From: Ruminococcus sp.
GTDB lineage: Bacteria; Bacillota; Clostridia; Oscillospirales; Ruminococcaceae
Length of the DNA stretch: 64,000 nt
Reading direction: 5' to 3'
Assembly (NCBI GenBank): GCA_020861185.1
Contig: JAJBSV010000008.1
Coordinates: 124,001-188,000, forward strand
A model generated the notes under the pieces. The model saw only the letters and a program-made list of their open reading frames with translations. It did no database searches and was not told the origin of the DNA. Positions 9,201 through 17,668 of this stretch are shown piece after piece. The translations under genes and the position numbers were made by a program. Each line of letters starts with the position of its first letter. Within the stretch, counting starts at the first letter, position 1.

Positions 9201-10214
9201 TCAGTTAAAGATGCCTTCACGCCTCTTGATCTGGCGAATGTCCTCGCCGATAAATCGGAGCGTGTGGTAATTTCCTATGAGGCGAGATATGATTCTGTCG
9301 TCATATCTTTCGGAAAGCTCGTTGATGGATAAGTTTGACGACACAATAGTCGGTTTGCCCATATTGCATCTTGAATTGATGAGATTATAGATGGTGGCAG
9401 AATTGAAGGATGACTTGAATTCGCATCCCAAATCGTCAAGAATCAAAAGCTCGGCATTCAGAAGAAGCTCCAGAGTGTCGCCTTCGGCACGTCCGAAATG
9501 TTCGTTTTCAATATATCTGAGATAATTCTGGATAGAGTCGAAAGCAACGCTTATGCCCTTTCGTACAAGCTCATTTGCGATGCAGGAGGACAAGAAGGTT
9601 TTTCCGAGTCCGGTTTTACCGAGCATGAAAAGGCTTTGCGATTGCTCGGAGAATCCATTTGCGTAGCCAATGCAGAAATTGAGTATTTCAGCCATTCTGT
9701 TTCTGCAATCGTAAGCAGTTCCGTTATACTGATATGTTTCGGGATAGAAGCTAAGATCGAACTCCGAAAAATTATGGAGCTTGATTTTGCACTGCTCGTT
9801 GAGCTTTGAAATCGTGAAAGATGCCATGAGTTCTTCGGCACACTTGCACCTGTTCCCGAGATGAATGCCCGTATCTCCGCAGACAGGGCAGGTATAGTTT
9901 ACAGTCAGATAATCCTCTGGATAGCCAAAAGCAGTGAGAGCGTTTTTTAGTTTTTCCTGATCCTCTAAGTTTTCGTTTTTGATTTTTTCGACTGCTTCGG
10001 AAACGTTGACGGCAGGTTTTCCGTTCTGGTCTTTCGAAAAAATAACCCTGGCAAGCTTCGACGAAGTCTTGGAAATATTAAGAAATATCTCATATATCTC
10101 GGGATGATTCTTTTTTATGCTCTGAACATGAGCATCATATGTATTCAAGGCATCCTGGCGTCTTGCTTCGATGACCGAATATGCGGCGTTTACCGCTTCC
10201 TGGGTGTATTTCAT
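9201..10214 (-). CDS. DnaI/DnaC-like helicase-loader AAA+ ATPase
   Basis: 337 aa. The N-terminal part carries a zinc-binding CPVCGDTGIHLGNRCKC cluster (~residues 109-125). The C-terminal AAA+ domain has Walker A LGKTGLGKTFL, Walker B LLILDDLG and an IISRLIGNYHTL sensor region. This fits the DnaI/DnaC replicative-helicase loader family rather than the IstB transposase partner, because the neighbour is a DnaD-domain gene and no transposon is present. SD GGAGG is 7 bases upstream, inside the 14-base gap after dnaD. Confidence 0.88.
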   Translation of the reverse strand: MKYTQEAVNAAYSVIEARRQDALNTYDAHVQSIKKNHPEIYEIFLNISKTSSKLARVIFSKDQNGKPAVNVSEAVEKIKNENLEDQEKLKNALTAFGYPEDYLTVNYTCPVCGDTGIHLGNRCKCAEELMASFTISKLNEQCKIKLHNFSEFDLSFYPETYQYNGTAYDCRNRMAEILNFCIGYANGFSEQSQSLFMLGKTGLGKTFLSSCIANELVRKGISVAFDSIQNYLRYIENEHFGRAEGDTLELLLNAELLILDDLGCEFKSSFNSATIYNLINSRCNMGKPTIVSSNLSINELSERYDDRIISRLIGNYHTLRFIGEDIRQIKRREGIFN

Positions 10215-10228
10215 TATGGTAACCTCCG

Positions 10229-11209
10229 CTATTTGTTTGAATGTGATTGAGAAAGCGTGAAGCTGTCGAACTCGTTTAAGTCGAATGAGCTGTTGCCGGA
10301 TTTTCTTTCAATCTGCGCTGCTGCCGGTTTTGTCCTGCTGGCTTCATCCGCTTCCAGCATTTCACGGGTAAAGATTCTTTTTTCAGACCAAGACTGCAAT
10401 ATTTTATTTATGTACGGGAAGGAAAGCTTGTTGGTCTGGTTTACGCATCTTTCGCGTGCTTCGCTTATCATCTCAATGCCGAATCCCATCTCACGCCACG
10501 ATGAAATATACTGCGATTGCTTGGCTGTGGGTCTCGTTTCAAGGTACAGTACGCGTCTGACTTCGTTTTCGAAGGAGTTGTATTCCGTTCTTCGTTTGAT
10601 TTCGGCGTCAATCTCAAAGAATCCGGTAATGCCGTTCTGGAACAGTTCTGTTGCAAAGCTTTCAATACTCTTGGCGGAAGTCTTTCCGCAGTCACGGCAA
10701 TACTCGAGCATCAATATAATCGACTGGGTGTCGAATCCATAGTAGTCGCGAAGATTGATCAAGAGCTCCTGCTCTGTGTGCTTCAAGAGCCGTCCGACGG
10801 TTTTCTCGGCTTCTGAGAATAGCTCTCTTAAGGACTCGTCAGTATCAATCATATCTGAAATGCTTTTGGGAGAGTAATTCAAACGAACCTTTGCGTTTGA
10901 AACAGGAGCAGGGGAGACAACCGTTGAGGCTTTTGTTATGACCGGAGTAACAGTTACGCTCTCGGATTCAATAACGCCCATCTCTTTCCAGAAGATGACC
11001 GCGTCATCAAACGCACCCTCTTTAATACCTAATTTCTTGCAAACCTCCGACTTATCAATCTCGTCTGACTCGTCGCACATAAGATACAATATAAGCTTTA
11101 TCGCCGATTCGTTTGCAAGCCTTATGTAGTCGTCGACGAGCGCGCACGGCACGGAAAAGAATCTTTTCCACTTGGAATTATTGAGTTTCAGAGATACCTT
11201 TTCCGCCAT
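10229..11209 (-). CDS. dnaD: DnaD-domain replication initiation protein
   Basis: 326 aa. Primosome component thought to act with the helicase loader encoded next door. The N-terminal winged-helix-like region (~1-95) has KLGIKEGAFDDAVIFWKEMGVI. Two DnaD C-terminal domains follow: VGRLLKHTEQELLINLRDYYGFDTQSIILMLEYC around residues 135-170, and a second (TARPTAKQSQYISSWREMGFG...) around 220-265. The tail is Ser/Asn-rich. Two genes, 14 bp apart, form the operon. Confidence 0.87.
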   Translation of the reverse strand: MAEKVSLKLNNSKWKRFFSVPCALVDDYIRLANESAIKLILYLMCDESDEIDKSEVCKKLGIKEGAFDDAVIFWKEMGVIESESVTVTPVITKASTVVSPAPVSNAKVRLNYSPKSISDMIDTDESLRELFSEAEKTVGRLLKHTEQELLINLRDYYGFDTQSIILMLEYCRDCGKTSAKSIESFATELFQNGITGFFEIDAEIKRRTEYNSFENEVRRVLYLETRPTAKQSQYISSWREMGFGIEMISEARERCVNQTNKLSFPYINKILQSWSEKRIFTREMLEADEASRTKPAAAQIERKSGNSSFDLNEFDSFTLSQSHSNK

Positions 11210-11238
11210 TATTACGCCTCATTCGACTTAAGATTGAT

Positions 11239-11273
11239 AGTGATATTATATCACTCTTTCGACTTGAAATCAA
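11239..11273 (-). promoter_or_regulatory. Sigma-A promoter of dnaD with palindromic -10
   Basis: On the minus strand: TTGATT, 17 bases, TATAAT. The -10 is centred in a perfect 17-bp palindrome AGTGATATTATATCACT (11239-11255, plus strand). Two direct copies of AAGTCGAA flank it, one in the spacer and one in the leader. Both are operator-like arrangements. Confidence 0.75.
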
Positions 11274-11351
11274 CTACGACAAGAGTATATTTTCTTGAGC
11301 GTTGGTTTTTATCATTCTATAGTCAAAAATATAGTACTGTTATCGCGACAA

Positions 11352-11380
11352 TTTACTTTCACGAAAGGATATGTTAATAT
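11352..11380 (+). promoter_or_regulatory. Probable promoter of the GH30 gene
   Basis: TTTACT, a 17-base spacer and TAATAT lie 66 bp upstream of the ATG in the 236-bp divergent intergenic region. The -35 matches 4 of 6 consensus bases. No catabolite-repression site was recognised nearby. Confidence 0.5.
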
Positions 11381-11445
11381 AAGTATAAGCTATTTACAAC
11401 CTACACTGAAATATCAACTACTTTACCGAGTATGTGGAGGCTACT

Positions 11446-12777
11446 ATGAACATTATATTGAAAAAAACGCTTTGTTTGATTCTTGCCGTTCTGATGCTTT
11501 TGCCGCTTGTTTCCTGTACGAGCACAGAGCTTGAAGAAGAGACGAAGATTCGTGACGACGAGCTTTTCACACCCGATTACACCGATACGGTCGAATCAGA
11601 AGTTATTGAGGTTTCTGCGAGTACAGAATACCAGACGATAATCGGCTTCGGCGGAACAAGTTTCCCTGTCTGGATAGGGGATCTGACTGAGGAAGAGAGA
11701 CAGCTTGCTTTTGGCAACGGAGAGGATGAGCTCGGATTCACAATCCTGAGACTTCACATTGACCCCGACAGCGACAGATGGGCGGAAGATCTCGACACCG
11801 CCAAGGCGGCACAGGATAACGGTGCCATCATCATTGCGTCTCCTTGGACAGCACCCGACGACATGATGGAAAGCTACGAGAAAGCCGGAGAGGACAATCC
11901 TATCCGCATCAAGCATGACAAGTATGCGGAGTATGCCGAGCATCTTAACAACTATGTCACCTATATGAAGGAAAACGGCATAGAGATTTATGCGATATCA
12001 TTCCAGAACGAGCCCGATTTATCAAATTCAGGCTGGGTTTCGTGGACGACGGAAGAGATTATGGATTTCATTCTTAATTTCTCAGACGTAATTGACTGCA
12101 AGCTGATGACTCCGGAATCGTATAACTATGACAAAGAGTATTATGATGCAATTCTGAATGACGAAGAAACTCTTGAGAAGATAGATATCTTTGCAACACA
12201 TCTTTATGGCACGAAGGTATCGGATTTTGAATATCCGTTGTTTGAAGAGCTGGGCGAAGGCAAGGAGCTTTGGGTAACCGAGATGATATATCCGAATTCA
12301 ACGTCAATCGCTGATATGTGGCCCGAAGCATTGGAAACCGCGGAGCATATTTCTGATGCTTTGACTGAGGGCAATTTCCAAGCATATATCTGGTGGTATA
12401 TCCGAAGATTCTACGGTCCTATTGACGAATACGGGGATATCACCAAGCGTGGCTATTGCATGGCGCAGTATTCTAAATTTGTTCGCCCGGGTTACATAAG
12501 AATCGACGCTACGGAAGAAGCCGCCGATGGCATAAGTGTTTCTGCTTTTAAATCCGATGATGAAATTGTTATAGTTGTAATCAATAATTCCGAGAACGAC
12601 TATGAACAGCATTTCAATCTAAGCGATCTGGGCTTTGATATCGGCTATATTGAAGCTTATACGACAAGCAAAACCCAGAGTCTCGCAAGAACAGGCAACA
12701 TTTCCTACAGCGAAAATACCTTCGGATATGTTCTCGATTCCTACAGTATCACGACATTTGTAATCTCGGAAAGTTAA
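11446..12777 (+). CDS. GH30 subfamily 8-like glucuronoxylanase, lipoprotein
   Basis: 443 aa from ATG 11446, with GGAGG 5 bases upstream. The track's GTG at 11434 is part of that leader. The lipoprotein signal is LLPLVSC (lipobox Cys ~21). The mature part is a (beta/alpha)8 barrel plus beta-side domain. Acid/base E189 lies in SFQNEPD and the likely nucleophile E279 in WVTEM. WWYIRRFYGP (316-325) resembles the loop in XynC-type GH30_8 enzymes whose Arg binds the methylglucuronic acid side chain of xylan, and ASPWTAP is also GH30-typical. Predicted role: extracellular, membrane-tethered endo-cleavage of glucuronoxylan. Exact specificity is inference. Confidence 0.85.
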   Translation: MNIILKKTLCLILAVLMLLPLVSCTSTELEEETKIRDDELFTPDYTDTVESEVIEVSASTEYQTIIGFGGTSFPVWIGDLTEEERQLAFGNGEDELGFTILRLHIDPDSDRWAEDLDTAKAAQDNGAIIIASPWTAPDDMMESYEKAGEDNPIRIKHDKYAEYAEHLNNYVTYMKENGIEIYAISFQNEPDLSNSGWVSWTTEEIMDFILNFSDVIDCKLMTPESYNYDKEYYDAILNDEETLEKIDIFATHLYGTKVSDFEYPLFEELGEGKELWVTEMIYPNSTSIADMWPEALETAEHISDALTEGNFQAYIWWYIRRFYGPIDEYGDITKRGYCMAQYSKFVRPGYIRIDATEEAADGISVSAFKSDDEIVIVVINNSENDYEQHFNLSDLGFDIGYIEAYTTSKTQSLARTGNISYSENTFGYVLDSYSITTFVISES

Positions 12778-12795
12778 AAATTTCGTGAATAATGA

Positions 12796-12824
12796 TTGAC
12801 CTTCGGCTCGGAATGTGCTATTAT
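12796..12824 (+). promoter_or_regulatory. Sigma-A promoter of galE
   Basis: TTGACC, a 17-base spacer and TATTAT end 46 bp upstream of the galE ATG. Confidence 0.8.
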
Positions 12825-12870
12825 AGCAGTAGTGCAAAAACACAATTACGAGTATGGAGGTCAATTTTCT

Positions 12871-13899
12871 ATGTCTATTTTGGTTTCTGGAGGAGCCGGT
12901 TACATAGGCTCGCACACCGTTCTGACCCTTTTGGAGAAGGGCTATGACGTTGTTGTATTCGATAATCTCGCAAATTCGAGCGAGGAATCCCTGAAAAGAG
13001 TAGAAAAGATAACCGGAAAGTCAGTAAAATTCTATAAGGCGGATATGCTTGACCGTTCAGCGATGGATAAGATTCTTGATGAGAATCCTGATATCACGGC
13101 TCTTATTCATTTTGCCGGGCTCAAGGCGGTAGGAGAGTCCGTTGAAAAACCGCTTGAGTACTATAAGAACAATATAGGTGGAACCCTTACACTTCTTGAG
13201 TCGATGAAGGCTCATGGCGTCAAGAATATAATTTTCAGTTCTTCCGCAACGGTTTACGGCGTTCCCGAAAGAGTCCCGATAACCGAGGATTGCCCGAAGG
13301 GAGCCTGCACGAACCCATACGGTTGGACAAAGAGCATGATTGAGCAGATTCTTACTGATGTTCATACAGCCGACAGCGAGTGGAATGTAGTTCTTCTCAG
13401 ATATTTCAATCCCATAGGAGCGCATCCTTCGGGACTGATAGGTGAGGACCCGCAGGGAACTCCTAATAATCTCGTTCCGTATATTGCACAGGTTGCTGTC
13501 GGAAGAAGAGAACACCTCAACGTCTGGGGCAACGACTATAAGACCCATGACGGCACCGGAGTTCGTGATTATATTCATGTTTGCGACTTGGCTGACGGCC
13601 ACGTCAGAGCTCTTGAAAAGATAGATGAGTCCAAGAACGGCGGAGTTTACATATACAATCTCGGAACTGGAATCGGATATTCGGTTCTTGACGTCGTCAA
13701 GGCTTATGAGAAAGCATGCGGCAAGGAAATTCCTTATGTCATCGGTCCGAGACGTGCCGGAGACCTTGACGAAAATTACTCAGACCCGACACTTGCCGAG
13801 AAGGAGCTTCACTGGAAGGCAGTTTACGGAATCGACGACATGTGCAGAGATTCCTGGAACTGGCAGAAGAATAACCCATACGGTTATAATGCCGGTTGA
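12871..13899 (+). CDS. galE: UDP-glucose 4-epimerase
   Basis: 342 aa from ATG 12871, preceded by GGAGG. The ORF-track start (12796) lies on the promoter. Interconverts UDP-glucose and UDP-galactose for cell-surface polymers and galactose use. The Rossmann NAD site [12 protein letters not shown] is at the N-terminus; catalytic Ser/Tyr/Lys occur as SSSATVYG and [21 protein letters not shown] is a GalE-specific signature. It has its own promoter and no galK/galT neighbours, so a surface-polysaccharide role is more likely than a Leloir operon. Confidence 0.96.
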   Translation: MSILVSGGAGYIGSHTVLTLLEKGYDVVVFDNLANSSEESLKRVEKITGKSVKFYKADMLDRSAMDKILDENPDITALIHFAGLKAVGESVEKPLEYYKNNIGGTLTLLESMKAHGVKNIIFSSSATVYGVPERVPITEDCPKGACTNPYGWTKSMIEQILTDVHTADSEWNVVLLRYFNPIGAHPSGLIGEDPQGTPNNLVPYIAQVAVGRREHLNVWGNDYKTHDGTGVRDYIHVCDLADGHVRALEKIDESKNGGVYIYNLGTGIGYSVLDVVKAYEKACGKEIPYVIGPRRAGDLDENYSDPTLAEKELHWKAVYGIDDMCRDSWNWQKNNPYGYNAG

Positions 13900-14072
13900 T
13901 GGGGCATAATAGACATTCGTGGGATATTCGGTAATTTTATTGCGAATATATTCATGAAATCGTTACATTTGGTATGCAATATTTTTGCGATTTTTGCATA
14001 ACGCCGATTTTGGAGCTTTTTGAGAAAAAAAGATTGTATAAATTGGCAATAGTAAATCCCGCGAAAATAATG

Positions 14073-14078
14073 TATAAT
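14073..14078 (+). promoter_or_regulatory. Possible -10 element of the small surface protein gene
   Basis: TATAAT sits 45 bp upstream of the ATG. No convincing -35 is found at 16-18 bp. The rest of the 223-bp gap after galE is AT-rich and shows nothing else I can support. Confidence 0.4.
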
Positions 14079-14122
14079 ATAACTACTAAGCGGTTTGCTT
14101 AACAAAAAGGAGGTTTTTCATT

Positions 14123-14356
14123 ATGAAAAAAATTGTTGCACTTCTTCTCTCCCTCGTCATGGTTCTTTCCATGTTGACTGTTGCTGCTTTCGCAGAGGAC
14201 ACCAACTCTGAGACCGAGCCGGATGAGACCATCGATGTCAATGATACCGATGAGACCGAAGAGCCCACCGATTCCAACCCCACCACAGGTATTGCACTCG
14301 CTGTACTTCCTATGGTAGTTGCTGCTGCCGGTGTTGTTGCTTCCAAGAAGCACTAA
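14123..14356 (+). CDS. Tiny secreted protein with NPTTG sortase-like anchor
   Basis: 77 aa. Signal peptide residues 1-24 (cleavage likely after AAFA), then a 27-residue very acidic linker (Asp/Glu/Thr-rich), then NPTTG (52-56), a 17-residue hydrophobic segment and a short basic tail SKKH. This has the layout of a cell-wall sorting signal; NPxTG/SPxTG variants occur in Clostridia. If processed, only about 30 residues would remain on the wall. An AAAGGAGG SD precedes the ATG and a strong terminator follows, so it is a monocistronic, probably well-expressed gene. No sortase gene is in the window. Function unknown. Confidence 0.75.
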   Translation: MKKIVALLLSLVMVLSMLTVAAFAEDTNSETEPDETIDVNDTDETEEPTDSNPTTGIALAVLPMVVAAAGVVASKKH

Positions 14357-14380
14357 TCTTCATCCAAGAAGTATGTAACG

Positions 14381-14410
14381 AAAACGCCCCGAATTTCGGG
14401 GCGTTTTCTT
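14381..14410 (+). terminator. Strong terminator after the small surface protein
   Basis: AAAACGCCCCGAA and its complement form a near-continuous GC-rich stem with a TTTTCTT tail. Confidence 0.9.
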
Positions 14411-14474
14411 GTCTTCATGTAGTTTTACGAAAAATTTTTTGTAAGCATACATACCGCAAATTGAGTCTGATGAC

Positions 14475-14503
14475 TTGTATTTTACAAGGGGTTGTGGTAT
14501 AAT
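14475..14503 (+). promoter_or_regulatory. Sigma-A promoter of the ylbF-mutS-mutL unit
   Basis: TTGTAT, a 17-base spacer and TATAAT. The ~80-base leader after it contains a small TGCAA/TTGCA inverted repeat. Confidence 0.75.
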
Positions 14504-14586
14504 ACTAAGGTGCAATCTATAGGTTGCATAGCGTTGCATGCTTCTGAATTTTAATTTGTAAAAATGATATACAAGGAGAACTTAAA

Positions 14587-14994
14587 ATGGATGTTATTCA
14601 ACTGACAAGAGAACTCGGCAAAGCAATTCAGGCTGATGAGAGATATTCAACCTATATAAGAGCCCGTGTTGCCAACGACAACGACACCGAGCTTCAGAAA
14701 GTGATAGAGGAGTTCAATCGCGGAAGAACCGTCCTCAATAACGAGGTTTCCAAGACTACCGGACGGGATGAAAATAAGATTGAGGAACTCAAAACAAGCG
14801 TCGGTGAGCTCTACTCAAAGATTATGAAGAACGAGAATATGTCCGCCTATAACGACGCCAAGAATGCTATGGATGAGCTTCTTCACCAGATAACGACAAT
14901 TATCAGCATGTCCGCAAACGGCGAAGACCCAGAAACCTGTGACATGAACTATGGTTGCACCGGCAACTGTGCCTCCTGCGGCGGTTGCCACTGA
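14587..14994 (+). CDS. YlbF/YmcA-family protein with Cys-rich tail
   Basis: 135 aa. Mostly helical YlbF-type domain (~residues 1-112). The C-terminus is a tail with five cysteines (C118, C124, C128, C131, C134; pattern CX6CX3CX2CX2C). In B. subtilis YlbF, YmcA and YaaT form a complex that affects RNase Y-dependent mRNA maturation and carries [4Fe-4S] clusters, and ymcA lies just upstream of cotE-mutS-mutL. The tail is therefore a plausible cluster ligand (inference). SD AAGGAG, 43 bases upstream of mutS. Confidence 0.82.
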   Translation: MDVIQLTRELGKAIQADERYSTYIRARVANDNDTELQKVIEEFNRGRTVLNNEVSKTTGRDENKIEELKTSVGELYSKIMKNENMSAYNDAKNAMDELLHQITTIISMSANGEDPETCDMNYGCTGNCASCGGCH

Positions 14995-15036
14995 TTGAAC
15001 TTTAAGTAAAACAAGTATGAGAAAGGATGAAGAAAT

Positions 15037-17646
15037 ATGCCGCTTTTACTCAAGGACGTTGACATAAATTCTCTGTCGAAGGGAATGAGGCAATATGTTG
15101 AGATAAAGCTCGAGCATATGGACAGCATCCTTTTCTTCAGGCTTGGAGATTTTTATGAAATGTTCTTTGATGATGCTATTGTTGCATCAAAGGAGCTTGA
15201 GCTTGCACTGACCTCAAAGGACTGTGGGCTTTCGGAACGCGCTCCGATGTGCGGAGTTCCGCATCATGCCTGCGATAGCTATATTAAGAGGCTGATAGAC
15301 AAGGGCTACAGCGTCGTCATCTGCGAGCAGATGGAGGACCCTGCAACCGCAAAGGGCATAGTCAAACGTGACGTCATAAGAATAGTCACTCCCGGAACGC
15401 TTACCGACAGCAGTATGCTTGATGAGGGCAACAATAACTGGCTTTCATCCATATATCTTGAAGCCGGTACTGTCGCGGTTTGCTTCGCCGATATGTCGAC
15501 AGGTGAGGCGCATCTCTACAAATCCTCCGAAGGGGATTTGCAGGCGTTTCTTATCAATAAGCTTTCAAGATATTCGCCGGTTGAGATTCTTTGCCAGGCG
15601 AAATTCCCGACAGACAGCGACGTTGCGAAATTTATCTCGGACAAGCTTAAGACGGGAATTAAGACGCTTGATGAGAGCTCATTTGATTTTTCCAGGAATC
15701 GTCAGGTGGTTTTGGACCAGTTTTCAAACGATTCGTTCCAGAAGCTCGAGCTCACAGAAAAAGATACCGAGGCTAAAGCTGTTTCCACACTATTTTGCTA
15801 TATAGCCGATACTCAGAGAGGAAGCGTTGCAAGATTCTCATCAATCGAGAGACATTCCGACGAGCAAATTATGGCGCTCGGCTACACTGCAAGAACGAAT
15901 CTGGAGCTTACTAAGACTCTTAGGAGCAGTGAGAAAAAGGGTTCGCTTCTGTGGGTTCTCGATATGACAAAGACCTCGATGGGCAAGAGAATGCTGAAAT
16001 CGTGGATTGAGCAGCCTCTCTGCAATCCGACGCGTATCATTAAAAGGCTTGATGCAGTTGAAGCACTTTATCGAAATTCCGCACTTCTTTCGAGCCTGGA
16101 GGATGAGCTTAGCGGCGTTTACGACCTCGAAAGGCTAATGACGAAGGTTATCTATAAAACCGCCACGCCAAGGGATTTAAAGGCTCTTGCAAGCACTTCG
16201 TCAAAGCTCCCGGAAATCAAGAGAATTTTGGACGAGCTTGGCTCGGATCTGATTAAAACTCTGAATAATGATATTTCCACACTCGAGGATATTGCAACTC
16301 TTATTGACAATGCGATTCCCGACGATCTTCCTGCGACATTCAAAAACGGCGGGATGATAAAAGAAGGCTTCAACGATGAGCTCGATAATCTAAGAAAGAT
16401 TGCGTCTGACGGCAAGGGCGTTATTGAGGAAATAGTCGCCAAAGAGCGTGAAAAGACAGGAATCAAGAATCTCAAATCCGGCTATAATCACGTTTATGGC
16501 TACTATATGGAAGTCACACGTTCGTTTATCGAACAGGTTCCCGATTACTTCATCAGAAAGCAAACTCTCGTCAATGCTGAGCGTTACATAACCGAAGAGC
16601 TCAAGAACACCGAGGATATGATTTCAGGCGCATCCGAGCATATTCTTGCGCTTGAAAATGAGATATTCGGCGAAGTAAGGGATTACGTTGCAAATAAGCT
16701 TTCCGATGTTCAGAAAACCGCAGTTGCGGTCGCTACAATAGATGTACTGGCGTCGTTTGCTTCGGTTGCAATCAAGAACAATTACACCAAGCCGGAAATC
16801 GCCATTGACGGAATTATAGACATAAGAAACGGCAGACACCCTGTTGTCGAGCTTATGCTTAAAGACGAGCTATTTGTCCCGAACGACACTTATCTTGATT
16901 TAACTGACAACCGTATGTCGATAATCACCGGTCCGAATATGTCCGGTAAGTCTACATATATGAGACAGGTTGCTTTGATAACCCTTATGGCTCAGATAGG
17001 CTCATTTGTGCCTGCCGATTATGCAAAGGTTTCAATCTGTGACCAGATATTCACCCGTGTCGGAGCATCCGACGACCTGACAGCAGGTCAGTCAACCTTC
17101 ATGGTTGAGATGAGCGAGGTTGCAGATATCGTCAAGAATGCCACCCGTGACAGCCTTGTTATACTTGATGAGGTTGGCAGGGGCACTTCAACCTATGACG
17201 GTCTGAGCATCGCCAAAAGCGTTGCGGAGTATATATCCAACTCGAGAAAGGTCGGTTGCAAAACGCTCTTTGCAACGCATTATCACGAGCTTATTTCTCT
17301 CGAAAATGAAAAGCCCGGAATCAAGAACTATAGCGTAGCCGTAAAGAAGGGCTCCGACGGTATCAGGTTCTTAAGAAAGATTGTCCGTGGCGGTGTTGAT
17401 GAATCCTACGGTATAGAAGTTGCGAAGCTTGCTGGGCTTCCGGAGTCAATTCTCCGGCGTTCGCGTGAAATTTTGAAAGAGCTTGAAGTCAAGCCTGTTG
17501 CGGAGGCTCCAAAAGAAGACGACCAGATGTCATTTGAGGGCATTAACGAAAAAGCAGTTATAAACATGCTCAGAAAGACCAATATCGACGAATTGTCGGA
17601 TAAGGAGCTCAGAGAGCTAATCTCGGATATTGTGCGTTATATCTAA
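15037..17646 (+). CDS. mutS: DNA mismatch repair protein MutS
   Basis: 869 aa, normal MutS1 length. Recognises mismatches as a dimer and recruits MutL. The N-terminal mismatch-binding domain includes FFRLGDFYEMF (Phe-x-Glu wedge). The C-terminal ABC-type ATPase has Walker A GPNMSGKSTYMRQ, signature DDLTAGQSTFMVEM and Walker B LVILDEVGRGTSTYDG. SD GAAAGGATG. mutL follows after 22 bases. Confidence 0.97.
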   Translation: MPLLLKDVDINSLSKGMRQYVEIKLEHMDSILFFRLGDFYEMFFDDAIVASKELELALTSKDCGLSERAPMCGVPHHACDSYIKRLIDKGYSVVICEQMEDPATAKGIVKRDVIRIVTPGTLTDSSMLDEGNNNWLSSIYLEAGTVAVCFADMSTGEAHLYKSSEGDLQAFLINKLSRYSPVEILCQAKFPTDSDVAKFISDKLKTGIKTLDESSFDFSRNRQVVLDQFSNDSFQKLELTEKDTEAKAVSTLFCYIADTQRGSVARFSSIERHSDEQIMALGYTARTNLELTKTLRSSEKKGSLLWVLDMTKTSMGKRMLKSWIEQPLCNPTRIIKRLDAVEALYRNSALLSSLEDELSGVYDLERLMTKVIYKTATPRDLKALASTSSKLPEIKRILDELGSDLIKTLNNDISTLEDIATLIDNAIPDDLPATFKNGGMIKEGFNDELDNLRKIASDGKGVIEEIVAKEREKTGIKNLKSGYNHVYGYYMEVTRSFIEQVPDYFIRKQTLVNAERYITEELKNTEDMISGASEHILALENEIFGEVRDYVANKLSDVQKTAVAVATIDVLASFASVAIKNNYTKPEIAIDGIIDIRNGRHPVVELMLKDELFVPNDTYLDLTDNRMSIITGPNMSGKSTYMRQVALITLMAQIGSFVPADYAKVSICDQIFTRVGASDDLTAGQSTFMVEMSEVADIVKNATRDSLVILDEVGRGTSTYDGLSIAKSVAEYISNSRKVGCKTLFATHYHELISLENEKPGIKNYSVAVKKGSDGIRFLRKIVRGGVDESYGIEVAKLAGLPESILRRSREILKELEVKPVAEAPKEDDQMSFEGINEKAVINMLRKTNIDELSDKELRELISDIVRYI

Positions 17647-17668
17647 AACTATCTAAGGAGGCGGCAAA

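Noticed and set aside
9201-10214. IstB-type transposase helper as an alternative for the AAA+ gene
   Set aside because: No transposase or inverted repeats nearby; the zinc cluster and adjacent dnaD fit a helicase loader.
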